A DNA stretch of 64,000 nucleotides from Sporolactobacillus kofuensis (GTDB taxonomy: Bacteria > Bacillota > Bacilli > Bacillales > Sporolactobacillaceae). The notes under the pieces are model-generated. The model did not search any database. It was not told where the DNA came from and was given only the letters and a program-made list of their open reading frames with translations. The position numbers and the translations under genes were made by a program. Below, piece by piece: positions 24,596 through 32,210 of this stretch (the first letter of the stretch is position 1; the number at the start of each line of letters is the position of its first letter). The stretch lies in assembly GCF_024125425.1 (NCBI RefSeq), contig NZ_JAMXWN010000004.1:62001-126000 (forward strand), written 5' to 3'.

Positions 24596-26240
24596 GCGGC
24601 AAAATCATGTCCTTTAATTCATCGACCGTGCAAGCTAAGCGATTCAATCCAAGTTTTCTTGATAGCTTAACAACTGGCGGTAGATCAATAGTGATCTTAT
24701 TAAATAACGTTTCCTCACCGGCCAGTTCTTGTTTACTTCCTTCATCCAGCTTCTCTGCATGATCTAAAATCAATAATTGATCAGAAATTTTGAAAACAAG
24801 TGGTATTTCATGACTAATCACAATCACGGTCTTTCCCTTGCTCTTAAGGTCCCTGATGATTTCTTCCAAATAGTTTCTCAAATGAAGATCCATACCCAGT
24901 GTTGGTTCATCAAGTATGATCACCTCTGCACTCGAGAAAAGAACAGAAAGAATGGTAAGCAAGTGTTTCTTACCCATGGAAAGATTGACCGGGAGTTCAT
25001 CTTGGTCCTTAAGCAAATCATATTTTTCAAGCACTTCTCGTGCCTCTTTTTCACTGAACGGAATACCTTGAGCTCGGGCACAGAAGGTCAACTCTTTGTA
25101 GACATTTTCTTCAAAGAGCATGTGTTCCGGATGTTGAAAGACGAGAATAATATCCCGGCTAATTTCAGCGACAGAACGATTTGTTGTTTCAGCACCTTTA
25201 TAAGTAATCGTTCCTTCAGTTGGTCGATAGAGCCCATTCAGATGCTTGACAAGTGTCGTTTTTCCGGAACCATTCTGTCCCAAAATCGAGATCACTTTCC
25301 CTTTTTCAAAGCCAGTATTAATCTGTTTTAATGCTTGGAACCCATCTTGAAAACTCTTGCTGAGGTCATGCACCGACAGAATCGAATCTGAGTGCTCATT
25401 TCCACGTTCTTGAGTGGAGGTTGTCGATTGCTTATGAGTTAAATGTTCTTGTATATGCTCAACGGCACCCTCCAGAGTAGAAAAAGGCTTTAATCCAGGG
25501 ATGATTTTCGAGAGTTCGCCAAAGATTTCAACTTCTTGTGGAACGATCACACCGAGTCGTTTCTGCACAGCAAATTGTGCAAAAAATTCCTCCTTGCTCC
25601 CGTCGAACACCACTTCACCATGATCCATTCCGACAACATGATCGACAATATCTGCAGACCAATCTAAATTATTGTCCACAATAACCGTTGTCTGTCCGGA
25701 TCCCTTAAGATCATTCAAGACCGATTGGATCATCTGTTTGCCTCGAGGATCGAGTGAGCTCACCGGCTCGTCCATAATCACAAGATCTGGGCGCATGGCT
25801 AAAACGGAAGCAATGCAGACCGCTTGCCTTTGTCCACCTGATAATGTGCTTACTGCACGCTTCCTTAAATGCTGAATATGTAAGAGATCGAGTACTGATT
25901 CTACACGGCTGTGAATTTCTTGACTATTGAGGCCCATATTCTCAACCCCAAATGCAATCGCATCCTCAACGCCATAGCCAAACAACTGATTTTCCGGAGT
26001 TTGACTCACAACCGAGATAACAACATCCTCTCCGGCATGAAAATGGCCTGAGAGTTCTCCTTTGGTTAGCAAAGTTGGAATGACCCCGCTCAATATACTC
26101 ACTAACGTCGATTTACCGCATCCGCTTGGTCCTACAATAGCAGTGACTTTCTTCTCTTGAATATCAATATTAATATTTTTTAAGACTTGGGGTGCTTCCG
26201 GGCTATATTTATAACTTACCTTTTTAAGTTGAAAACTCAC
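24537..26240 (-). CDS. Double ABC ATPase of an ECF transporter (EcfA1-EcfA2 fusion)
   Basis: A 567-residue protein with two ABC ATPase domains (about 1-235 and 290-520), as in YkoD. Domain 1 has Walker A GPSGCGKST, signature LSGGQ and Walker B LVIMDEPVSSLDP. Domain 2 has Walker A GQNGSGKTT and Walker B VIILDEPTLGMDL, but its signature reads NLSMGKKHLL instead of LSGGQ, so one composite ATP site is degenerate. It would power uptake with EcfT and the S component encoded downstream. Start follows a good ribosome site 18 nt after the phosphoribosyltransferase gene. Confidence 0.93.
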   Translation of the reverse strand: MSFQLKKVSYKYSPEAPQVLKNINIDIQEKKVTAIVGPSGCGKSTLVSILSGVIPTLLTKGELSGHFHAGEDVVISVVSQTPENQLFGYGVEDAIAFGVENMGLNSQEIHSRVESVLDLLHIQHLRKRAVSTLSGGQRQAVCIASVLAMRPDLVIMDEPVSSLDPRGKQMIQSVLNDLKGSGQTTVIVDNNLDWSADIVDHVVGMDHGEVVFDGSKEEFFAQFAVQKRLGVIVPQEVEIFGELSKIIPGLKPFSTLEGAVEHIQEHLTHKQSTTSTQERGNEHSDSILSVHDLSKSFQDGFQALKQINTGFEKGKVISILGQNGSGKTTLVKHLNGLYRPTEGTITYKGAETTNRSVAEISRDIILVFQHPEHMLFEENVYKELTFCARAQGIPFSEKEAREVLEKYDLLKDQDELPVNLSMGKKHLLTILSVLFSSAEVIILDEPTLGMDLHLRNYLEEIIRDLKSKGKTVIVISHEIPLVFKISDQLLILDHAEKLDEGSKQELAGEETLFNKITIDLPPVVKLSRKLGLNRLACTVDELKDMILPLVDSAQSNRSEAIGGTDIG

Positions 26241-26258
26241 GATCCTGTCTCCCCTGGT

Positions 26259-26822
26259 TTACTGAATAGATTCAGATGGTTCAATTGGGAATAAAGGCAA
26301 TTTTTCCAGATAAATAATATCATCGCGATTGATGGCATCATCACCTTCAGCAAGGATTGCCGCCTTACCCACCAATATTCCACCAGCCATCTTAATCAAT
26401 TTCTCTAAAGCACGCACTGATTCACCTGTACTAATGACATCATCAACAATCAGTATCCGTTTTCCCTTGATTAATTCACTTTCATCCTTTTCGATACAAA
26501 GCAATTGTTTTCTTTGCGTTGTAATCGAATATACCTCTGAAATAAACGGATCGCTCATATAAGGTTTAATACTCTTGCGTGCGACAAAGTACCGTTTTTT
26601 ACCTTTAATTCTGGACAATTCATGAATAAGCGGTATCCCCTTAGCTTCCGCCGTAATATAGTAATCCGCCTCTGGAATAAGATCCTTAAGTTCTGCTGCA
26701 GCTGCGCTCACCAATTCGGTGTCGCCTAAGATGACAAAACTAGCAATCTTAATATTATCTGCAATACGTACAACCGGCAGTTTACGTTCAACTCCTGCCA
26801 CTTTCAAAATAAATTCATCCAT
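26259..26822 (-). CDS. Purine/pyrimidine-type phosphoribosyltransferase
   Basis: A 187-residue type I phosphoribosyltransferase. The PRPP-binding motif ILIVDDVISTGESVRAL is intact at about residues 122-138; YFVARKSIKPYM precedes it as a flexible-loop region as in adenine and xanthine enzymes. It would attach ribose 5-phosphate from PRPP to a free base. ATG at 26822 follows AGGTGAT. It is the first gene of the operon and lies directly behind a terminator-type purine riboswitch, so guanine-like ligands should shut it off. Which base it uses is open; the coupled creatininase and ECF genes suggest an imported purine or ring-opened purine. Confidence 0.9.
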   Translation of the reverse strand: MDEFILKVAGVERKLPVVRIADNIKIASFVILGDTELVSAAAAELKDLIPEADYYITAEAKGIPLIHELSRIKGKKRYFVARKSIKPYMSDPFISEVYSITTQRKQLLCIEKDESELIKGKRILIVDDVISTGESVRALEKLIKMAGGILVGKAAILAEGDDAINRDDIIYLEKLPLFPIEPSESIQ

Positions 26823-26866
26823 TTTCTATCACCTAATTCCTAGTAATAATTGTTTAGTAGAAAAGT

Positions 26867-26899
26867 AAAAAAAAAGACAGAGAACTGGTGTCCTCTGCC
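26867..26899 (-). terminator. Riboswitch-controlled intrinsic terminator
   Basis: On the minus strand GGCAGAG pairs with CTCTGTC and nine T follow. Its loop carries ACACCA (26886-26891), which can pair with TGGTGT of the aptamer P1 3' strand (26983-26988). That gives a simple antiterminator versus terminator choice. Confidence 0.85.
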
Positions 26900-26980
26900 T
26901 TTTGACAGTTTCCAGAAAATCATGGTAAGTGAACTACTTTTCTCAACGATTAGAATTTCACGAATGATCATCAGGAATAA

Positions 26981-27053
26981 GAACACCATAGTGCAGGCAA
27001 TTATGGTTGCCGCGTAGAAACATCTGCACCAAATTTGCAGACTTATATGGTTT
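26981..27053 (-). promoter_or_regulatory. Purine riboswitch aptamer (guanine-type)
   Basis: Read on the minus strand: P1 ACCATA with TATGGT; J1/2 TAA; P2 GTCTGCA with TGCAGAT; loop L2 AATTTGG (conserved GG); J2/3 GTTTCTAC, fully conserved; P3 GCGGCA with TGCCTGC (one bulged T); L3 ACCATAAT with the conserved CC; J3/1 AC followed by TATGG. The C in J3/1 is the guanine-specificity base of this class. A TATAAT lies just upstream and a terminator follows about 85 nt downstream, before the phosphoribosyltransferase ATG. Ligand binding should stabilise P1 and favour termination, an OFF switch. The bulge in P3 and the L2 sequence are slightly atypical, so a variant ligand should be considered. Confidence 0.87.
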
Positions 27054-27057
27054 CATG

Positions 27058-27063
27058 ATTATA
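27058..27063 (-). promoter_or_regulatory. Candidate -10 box of the riboswitch transcript
   Basis: TATAAT on the minus strand lies just before the aptamer, so transcription would start within a few bases of P1. No good -35 hexamer is seen at 16-18 bp. Confidence 0.5.
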
Positions 27064-27153
27064 TGTAATTCGACTTAATTCGATCTATTCATTAATAAAA
27101 CTATATCACTGTAATAATTTTTTGGCAAATGATTATTGAGTAAACTAATTTTT

Positions 27154-27543
27154 CTATATGATATGATTTTTTTGCTGGTATGGTTGATCAAACGTGTACG
27201 GTCCACTTCCTCGATACGCTTCAAAGAGGATAGGAATCGCCGCTGTATGATGCAGGCCAATCTTCGCACAGTGTTTACCAAATTTTGTACTTGGTAGCTT
27301 ATTTTTTAAGTAAATAATATACTGGTCCTGATTGGTATATAAGGTGAAGTACTCTTCTGATACTGAAAATGCTATGTATGTATTTTGATGATAATAGATA
27401 GGGATTTGGCAAAAAGTTGTCTCCTCCCATTCCGGAAAATGTTCACGCATAAACCTTACCATAGAGCTGAGCCAGAATCTTTGTTTTGGATTAAAACGAT
27501 TGAGATACTCTAATCGTTTAATAAGTTCCTTAACCGTCAGCAT
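27154..27543 (-). CDS. DUF1801-like (YdhG superfamily) protein
   Basis: A 129-residue protein with the compact alpha/beta pattern of DUF1801/YdhG-like proteins: MVRFMREHFPEWEETTFCQI, then YIAFSVSEEYFTLYTNQ and the C-terminal helix ILFEAYRG. Some relatives are frataxin-like iron chaperones; the present copy is divergent. ATG at 27543 has GGATGG about 12 nt upstream; an ATG at 27561 is an alternative. It stands alone upstream of the riboswitch operon. A clearer DUF1801 paralogue lies at 33033-33413. Confidence 0.72.
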   Translation of the reverse strand: MLTVKELIKRLEYLNRFNPKQRFWLSSMVRFMREHFPEWEETTFCQIPIYYHQNTYIAFSVSEEYFTLYTNQDQYIIYLKNKLPSTKFGKHCAKIGLHHTAAIPILFEAYRGSGPYTFDQPYQQKNHII

Positions 27544-27783
27544 CACAAATTCACCATCCATTTTATCTTCTGATAAGCATAGGATAGCGCATTGATCGGC
27601 GTCTTATACCTTTATCTGTAGAGAAAACACAACTGAATCAAGATGCTTCAATCGCTCGCCGCGGGTGATCCGTAAGTCTCCTCAAACATAGCTATCATCT
27701 GAAAGCAAAAAAATCTGAGCGAACGATTGACCCGTCACTCAGATGCATGCACTCTATGAATCATAAAAATGTTCATCTCAAAT

Positions 27784-27963
27784 TTATTTTTTTAATTCCC
27801 AATAGCACCGTTTCGGTGACACAATCTTCTCTTCCTTCTTCAATGTCGTCATCACCTTACTGACTTCTTTCTTATCCAATCCGGTCGCCTCGGCAACTTT
27901 CCCAGCGTTCACAGGTTCCTCAGCTTGTTCAAAAAAAGCCAATACAGCATGGTAGCTTTCCAT
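27784..27963 (-). CDS. Small winged-helix-type regulator (59 residues)
   Basis: A short gene of 59 codons with a strong ribosome site GGAGGG 8 nt before the ATG at 27963. The predicted product has a helix-turn-helix pattern: VLAFFEQAEEPVNAGKVAEA, then TGLDKKEVSKVMTTLKKEEK, and ends IVSPKRCYWELKK with a basic wing-like end. Similar tiny MarR/ArsR-like DNA-binding proteins are common in bacilli and their targets are unknown. It is encoded downstream of the Rep_3 initiator gene on the same strand (about 150 nt apart). Confidence 0.78.
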   Translation of the reverse strand: MESYHAVLAFFEQAEEPVNAGKVAEATGLDKKEVSKVMTTLKKEEKIVSPKRCYWELKK

Positions 27964-28113
27964 CCGTGAATCCCTCCGACCTCGTATCTTTTCACTACGT
28001 TCATCAATTGTTCAACTCTATTATAATGACTCGCACGACCTTGCGAACGTCTAGAGTTTGTCAATTGTTTTTCAATTTTGGAAGGACGGATCCATTCAGA
28101 TTTTGCTCTGAAT

Positions 28114-28854
28114 TTATTCAAGTGCTTTTATTCTAAAGCGTACTTGAGTCACTGATCGACCGGACTTTAATGGTTCATAAGTAATCCTAAAGGTACCCGT
28201 TTGATTGATTTCCTCAATGGCAGGTTCAATGACTCTTCGTTTCAAGTCCGCCCATCGCTCGAGCTTGCCTTTGCCCACATCAGCAAGATAGCGCAGTTGA
28301 TCCAAAGTGAGCGTAAGTTCAGGAATCTCTTGTCCTTGATGAATACGAAACAATTCATAGAGTCGTGAGCTGTACTTACTTTTCAATTGGCTATCGAGCA
28401 TAATCGTTTCATAGTTCAATGTCTGGAAGCGTTCATGTAAACAAACAATGTATGGATAGAGTGTCGGGCTCATATCTATTAAGAACTCTTCATTTTCATG
28501 ATCATAGATTACTGTTTGAATCCAGTTCGTCAAGACCTCATGTTTCATGCCTTCGGTTTGTGTGACCCAAAAAGAATGATTCCTGATTTTCAGGAGAATA
28601 GCCTTCACTTGCTCCGGGTCATCCGTAAAGTCCGGTAAAATAGCGGCAACTTTTGAAACCGATAGATGACTATAAGGGTGGTTTGTTTCAACCATGCAGA
28701 ATTTTATGAGGTGAAAAAGCAGCTGATTTTCAATGATCCCCATCTTTTGATGCGTTTCTTTAAATAATTTATTCGCCCGTACAAGCCAGTATACCCTGTC
28801 TTTAATTGGTTTTAGATAAATTTTGTCACCATAGTGTTCCGGATTATTTATCAA
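28114..28854 (-). CDS. Rep_3-type replication initiator protein
   Basis: A 246-residue protein with the double winged-helix layout of plasmid Rep_3/RepA initiators. The C-terminal half is diagnostic: SRLYELFRIHQG, LTLDQLRYLADVGKGKLERW and DLKRRVIEPAIEEINQTG, which matches the conserved RepA segment ending in PAIEEIN. On plasmids such proteins bind iterons and open the origin. Starts with TTG behind AAGGAG (10 nt). I see no iteron array in the flanks. It may be a relic of an integrated plasmid or a domesticated regulator. An inverted repeat (28893-28930) lies directly upstream. The small HTH gene downstream may belong with it. Confidence 0.85.
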   Translation of the reverse strand: MINNPEHYGDKIYLKPIKDRVYWLVRANKLFKETHQKMGIIENQLLFHLIKFCMVETNHPYSHLSVSKVAAILPDFTDDPEQVKAILLKIRNHSFWVTQTEGMKHEVLTNWIQTVIYDHENEEFLIDMSPTLYPYIVCLHERFQTLNYETIMLDSQLKSKYSSRLYELFRIHQGQEIPELTLTLDQLRYLADVGKGKLERWADLKRRVIEPAIEEINQTGTFRITYEPLKSGRSVTQVRFRIKALE

Positions 28855-28892
28855 TATATTTGTTCTCCTTCAGAATATATGCTACCATTCTT

Positions 28893-28930
28893 AAGTGACA
28901 TATTAATGTTATATTTTTATTTTGTCACTT
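28893..28930. promoter_or_regulatory. Inverted repeat between Rep_3 and the ABC permease
   Basis: AAGTGACA at 28893-28900 and its exact complement TGTCACTT at 28923-28930 are 30 bp apart start to start, around an AT-rich core. The site lies between divergent genes and could be an operator for either; an initiator binding site for the Rep protein is also possible. Confidence 0.5.
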
Positions 28931-28956
28931 TAATTAATTTTGGAGGTGCCTCGCTT

Positions 28957-30072
28957 ATGTATTTGTCATGGAAGGAAATTTGTCATAGTAAAGGCCGCTT
29001 TTTTTTCATGATGTTGATTATTGCGCTGTTGTCTTACCTTGTCTTCTTCATTTCCGGACTGGCAAATGGTCTTTCTTCTGATAACGCATCTGCCATTGAA
29101 AAATACAGTCATCAAACCTTTATTCTTCAAAAAGATGCAGATCAACGTATTAACCGCTCAGCATTGACTTCCGATACTGTGAACCGCTTGAGGGATAAGC
29201 TCGGCACAGATCGAACGCATCCCCTGAATCTGCTAACGACTACAGGAAACAAAGTGAATAAAGAGCAGAAAATCGATCTCACATTTTTCAATGGTCAACC
29301 GAGCCAGTCTTCGTCGGTTACTCTGATTGACGGTAAGCAGCCAAATAAGGCCTCCACGGTTGATATTATCATAGATCAATCCATTCAGAAAAGTGGCGTT
29401 CACCTCGGCGACAGGATCAAAGATCAGTTAAGTGGGCTCACATTTAGAATCGTTGGTTTAACAAAGCACACAACCTACTCACATATGCCGGTTGCCTACC
29501 TCAACCAAGCGGAGTGGCATCTGCTCAGCAAAAAAGCAGCTTTAAATTCAGCAAGGCCTTTGGAAAGTGCTGCAGTGCTCACATCACTGTCCGTGCAAGA
29601 AGCAAAGGAGCTCACGCATGGTCTTCCACTCTCCCAGGATGTTCAAGTGCTCTCTGCAGCAGATGTCATCAAATCTCTGCCCGGTTACTCGGCTGAACAA
29701 AGTTCACTGACGATGATGATTAGCTTCCTATTCTTGATTTCCGTATTCATCCTTGGTGTTTTCTTTTATATCATTACCGTCCAGAAGCGTTCGCAGTTTG
29801 GCCTATTGAAAGCAATTGGCACAGGGACAGCGTATCTTGCACGCAGCCTGTTGTTTCAGACGCTTATTGTTCTCGTCATTAGTCTAGGCATCAGTCTGCT
29901 CCTCACTTGGATCACAGCACTGGTTCTTCCATCCGGTATGCCGTTCGCACTTTCCCTTGCAACGATTGGGACACGCTTAGCAGCCTTTTTCGTCATCAGT
30001 ATGATCAGCATTCTGCTCTCCATTTATCAAATTATCAAAATTGATACACTCAGCGCACTGGAAGGGAGATAA
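28957..30072 (+). CDS. FtsX-like ABC permease, DevC/HrtB type
   Basis: A 371-residue permease with one N-terminal helix (KGRFFFMMLIIALLSYLVFF), a large extracellular domain of about 200 residues and three C-terminal helices (MISFLFLISVFILGVFFYII and following). The start MYLSWKEICHSKGRFF is the signature of HrtB/DevC permeases, which with HrtA export haem or other hydrophobic compounds and protect the membrane. ATG at 28957 follows GGAGGTG; 41 upstream codons are open but unlikely. The partner ATPase follows after 8 nt. Confidence 0.9.
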   Translation: MYLSWKEICHSKGRFFFMMLIIALLSYLVFFISGLANGLSSDNASAIEKYSHQTFILQKDADQRINRSALTSDTVNRLRDKLGTDRTHPLNLLTTTGNKVNKEQKIDLTFFNGQPSQSSSVTLIDGKQPNKASTVDIIIDQSIQKSGVHLGDRIKDQLSGLTFRIVGLTKHTTYSHMPVAYLNQAEWHLLSKKAALNSARPLESAAVLTSLSVQEAKELTHGLPLSQDVQVLSAADVIKSLPGYSAEQSSLTMMISFLFLISVFILGVFFYIITVQKRSQFGLLKAIGTGTAYLARSLLFQTLIVLVISLGISLLLTWITALVLPSGMPFALSLATIGTRLAAFFVISMISILLSIYQIIKIDTLSALEGR

Positions 30073-30079
30073 AATCACT

Positions 30080-30763
30080 ATGGACAATGCTATTTTATCC
30101 TTTAAGGATGTTGCTAAATCCTATCCGGACGGAGAAAATACGCTCGACATCTTACAAGCTATTGACTTTCAGCTGAACAAAGGGGAATTCATCGGTTTAG
30201 TAGGACCGTCCGGTGCAGGAAAAAGCACTTTATTATCACTCGCCGGCGCGCTACTCAACCCAACTCAAGGAGAAATTTATCTTGACGGGATATCCATGGC
30301 TTCACTGAGTCCAAAAGAACAAACAGCGCTCCGATTGAGTAAAATCGGATTCATCTTTCAAAGTGCTCATTTGGTCCCCTATCTGAATGTAAAAGAACAG
30401 TTATTATTTGTTGCCAAGCTCCATGGCACAGCGAAGGGTGACGCCAATCATCATGCCGATGAACTACTCGATAAACTCGGCTTAACTCATCGTTCAAAGC
30501 ACTACCCAGACAAATTATCAGGTGGAGAACAGCAGCGCATCGCGATTGCGCGCGCCATGATGAACGATCCCTCACTCATTCTTGCAGACGAACCCACCGC
30601 AAGTCTCGACTTCAGCCGTGCGACAAGCGTCGTTGAGTGGTTAAGTCATGAAGTGAACGAACAGGGCAAAGGCGCACTCATGGTCACTCATGATGAACGG
30701 ATGCTTCGCTTTTGTGACCGGGTCATCCAACTGGAAGATGGCAAGATTCGTTCGATTTCGTAA
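30080..30763 (+). CDS. ABC ATPase, HrtA/LolD type
   Basis: A 227-residue ATP-binding protein of the MacB/LolD/HrtA family. Walker [11 protein letters not shown], signature LSGGEQQR, Walker [14 protein letters not shown] and the H-loop VTHDERM are all intact. ATG at 30080 follows GGGAG; the permease stop is only a few bases upstream, so translation is coupled. With the permease it should form a mechanotransmission-type exporter, possibly for haem. No two-component haem sensor (HssRS) is adjacent. A terminator follows. Confidence 0.92.
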   Translation: MDNAILSFKDVAKSYPDGENTLDILQAIDFQLNKGEFIGLVGPSGAGKSTLLSLAGALLNPTQGEIYLDGISMASLSPKEQTALRLSKIGFIFQSAHLVPYLNVKEQLLFVAKLHGTAKGDANHHADELLDKLGLTHRSKHYPDKLSGGEQQRIAIARAMMNDPSLILADEPTASLDFSRATSVVEWLSHEVNEQGKGALMVTHDERMLRFCDRVIQLEDGKIRSIS

Positions 30764-30787
30764 AAAAATGAGAGATAAATAGATTTA

Positions 30788-30823
30788 AGAAGAGCCTTCT
30801 GCAACAGGAGGACTCTTCTTTTT
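30788..30823 (+). terminator. Intrinsic terminator of the HrtBA-like operon
   Basis: GAAGAGCCTTCTG pairs with AGGAGGACTCTTC-type complement around CAAC, followed by TTTTT. Confidence 0.88.
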
Positions 30824-30909
30824 ATGTTAACTAGTTATTCGAGGATACACCATAAGTAAAATAAGTGCTGATCTGCACTATGCTATTGATGCGCGTCTTG
30901 AAAAAGTTT

Positions 30910-31045
30910 TATCGATCATTTCTAAAATTTTATCAGTCATTTTCAAAAATATATCGATCACTTTCGAAAATTTATCAGTCACTTTAAAAAATATATCGAT
31001 CACTTTCGAAAATTTATCAGTCATTTCGCTTATTATCAGTCATTA
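30910..31045. repeat. 21-bp-period intergenic array B (TATCrrTCA core)
   Basis: ATC of the core lies at 30911, 30932, 30953, 30974, 30995 and 31016 (exact 21-bp steps), then 31035 (19 bp). Units alternate between TATCGATCA and TATCAGTCA, giving a 42-bp higher order. The filler is ...TTTCgAAAAtw. The unit matches array A read on the opposite strand. No open gene with a ribosome site fits. The rest of the 30824-31254 gap shows nothing else. Confidence 0.9.
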
Positions 31046-31254
31046 GTAAAGAACTTGGCCTGATCATCTCACCAATTTTTCGACCAATTAATAAAATTCC
31101 TCAGCTTTTTCGATTATCCAAATGCTTTAGAGTACTGAATCATCCCAGTTACTCCATGTAAACTGTTAGCCTCATCCCTAACTCGTCTATTTCTCTAACG
31201 TTGAATTATAAAGCACTTAATGTGTTATGAATCAAATGGCACTTCGCCTCCACA

Positions 31255-31341
31255 TTAAGATTTCCTGTTTTTCGCTTCATTGTACCAAAAAACAGATGCA
31301 GCTATTGAAAATACGAAGGTGAGCAAACCGAGAGCGATCAT
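31255..31341 (-). CDS. Small hydrophobic membrane peptide (28 residues)
   Basis: An ATG at 31341 (or TTG at 31344) follows GGAGGG (31352-31357) with 7-10 nt spacing and opens 28 codons encoding MIALGLLTFVFSIAASVFWY followed by NEAKNRKS: a single transmembrane helix with a basic tail. The size and layout resemble type I toxins or small membrane regulators, but I see no antisense RNA structure like that of the Hol_Tox loci. It is divergent from fetA. Confidence 0.55.
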   Translation of the reverse strand: MIALGLLTFVFSIAASVFWYNEAKNRKS

Positions 31342-31553
31342 CAATAGTATTCCCTCCATTTTTTTACAAGCGAGAATGTAACCGTTTTATACACCTTACG
31401 AAAAAACTGTACGGAAGTTTCAGAGCAGACGCATTTTTATGCGGATTTACAGATTGAGTCTGTGAAAAATTGGTATAATTGAAAGGTACTTTGTCTTTCC
31501 ATAATCAACGAAGCAATCATCCAAATTATTATTGAGAAACGGCGGTGCAGGTT

Positions 31554-32210
31554 GTGGCTTTACTTGAATGTTCCCATATATCCTATACTAGGGACGACAA
31601 AGCGATCATTGAGGATCTTGATTTAGGCGTAGAATCCGGAGATTTTATCTCCATTGTAGGGCCGTCGGGTAGTGGAAAAAGCACATTACTAAAGCTTTGC
31701 TGCGATCTAATCAGCCCGACCAAAGGAGACATTTTATTCCACAATCAATCCGTTGATACATACATCCCGACTGATCTTAGAAAGAAGATTTCTTATTGTC
31801 TTCAAACTCCTTATCTGTTCGGAGATAAAGTCATCGAAAACATTGAATTTCCTTTTGCGATAAGAAATGAGGCTCATGATCAGCAACGCGTCGAGGATCT
31901 TTTCTCCGCCTTCCAAATGACTACCGATTTTTTACAGAAAGATGTGAAGAATCTATCCGGAGGCGAAAAGCAGCGCATTGCCTTAATTCGCAGTTTGCTC
32001 TTTCAGCCAGAAATTCTTCTGCTCGATGAAGTGACTTCAGCACTTGATGTTGCAAATACACAAATCGTTGAAGACGTCATCGTAAAATTGAACAATGCAG
32101 GCACAACGCTATTATGGATCACCCATAATCCTGAGCAAAGCAGAAGATATGCAAATAAGCTCCTCACGATCGATTCTGGAAAAGTCAAATCCTTGGAGGT
32201 GATCCGATGA
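31554..32210 (+). CDS. fetA: FetA-like iron/metal export ABC ATPase
   Basis: A 218-residue ABC ATPase (YbbL/FetA type) with Walker A GPSGSGKST, Q-loop, signature LSGGEKQR, Walker B ILLLDEVTSALD and H-loop ITHNPEQ. With FetB it exports iron and guards against oxidative stress. GTG at 31554 lies 6 nt after GGCGGTG; an in-frame GTG at 31545 is part of that site, so the start is uncertain by three codons. The stop overlaps the fetB start as ATGA (32207-32210), so the two are translationally coupled. Confidence 0.9.
   Translation: MALLECSHISYTRDDKAIIEDLDLGVESGDFISIVGPSGSGKSTLLKLCCDLISPTKGDILFHNQSVDTYIPTDLRKKISYCLQTPYLFGDKVIENIEFPFAIRNEAHDQQRVEDLFSAFQMTTDFLQKDVKNLSGGEKQRIALIRSLLFQPEILLLDEVTSALDVANTQIVEDVIVKLNNAGTTLLWITHNPEQSRRYANKLLTIDSGKVKSLEVIR

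Noticed and set aside
27909-28121. 70-codon minus-strand frame
   Set aside because: Basic, no family resemblance and no ribosome site; it overlaps the start of the small HTH gene in another frame.
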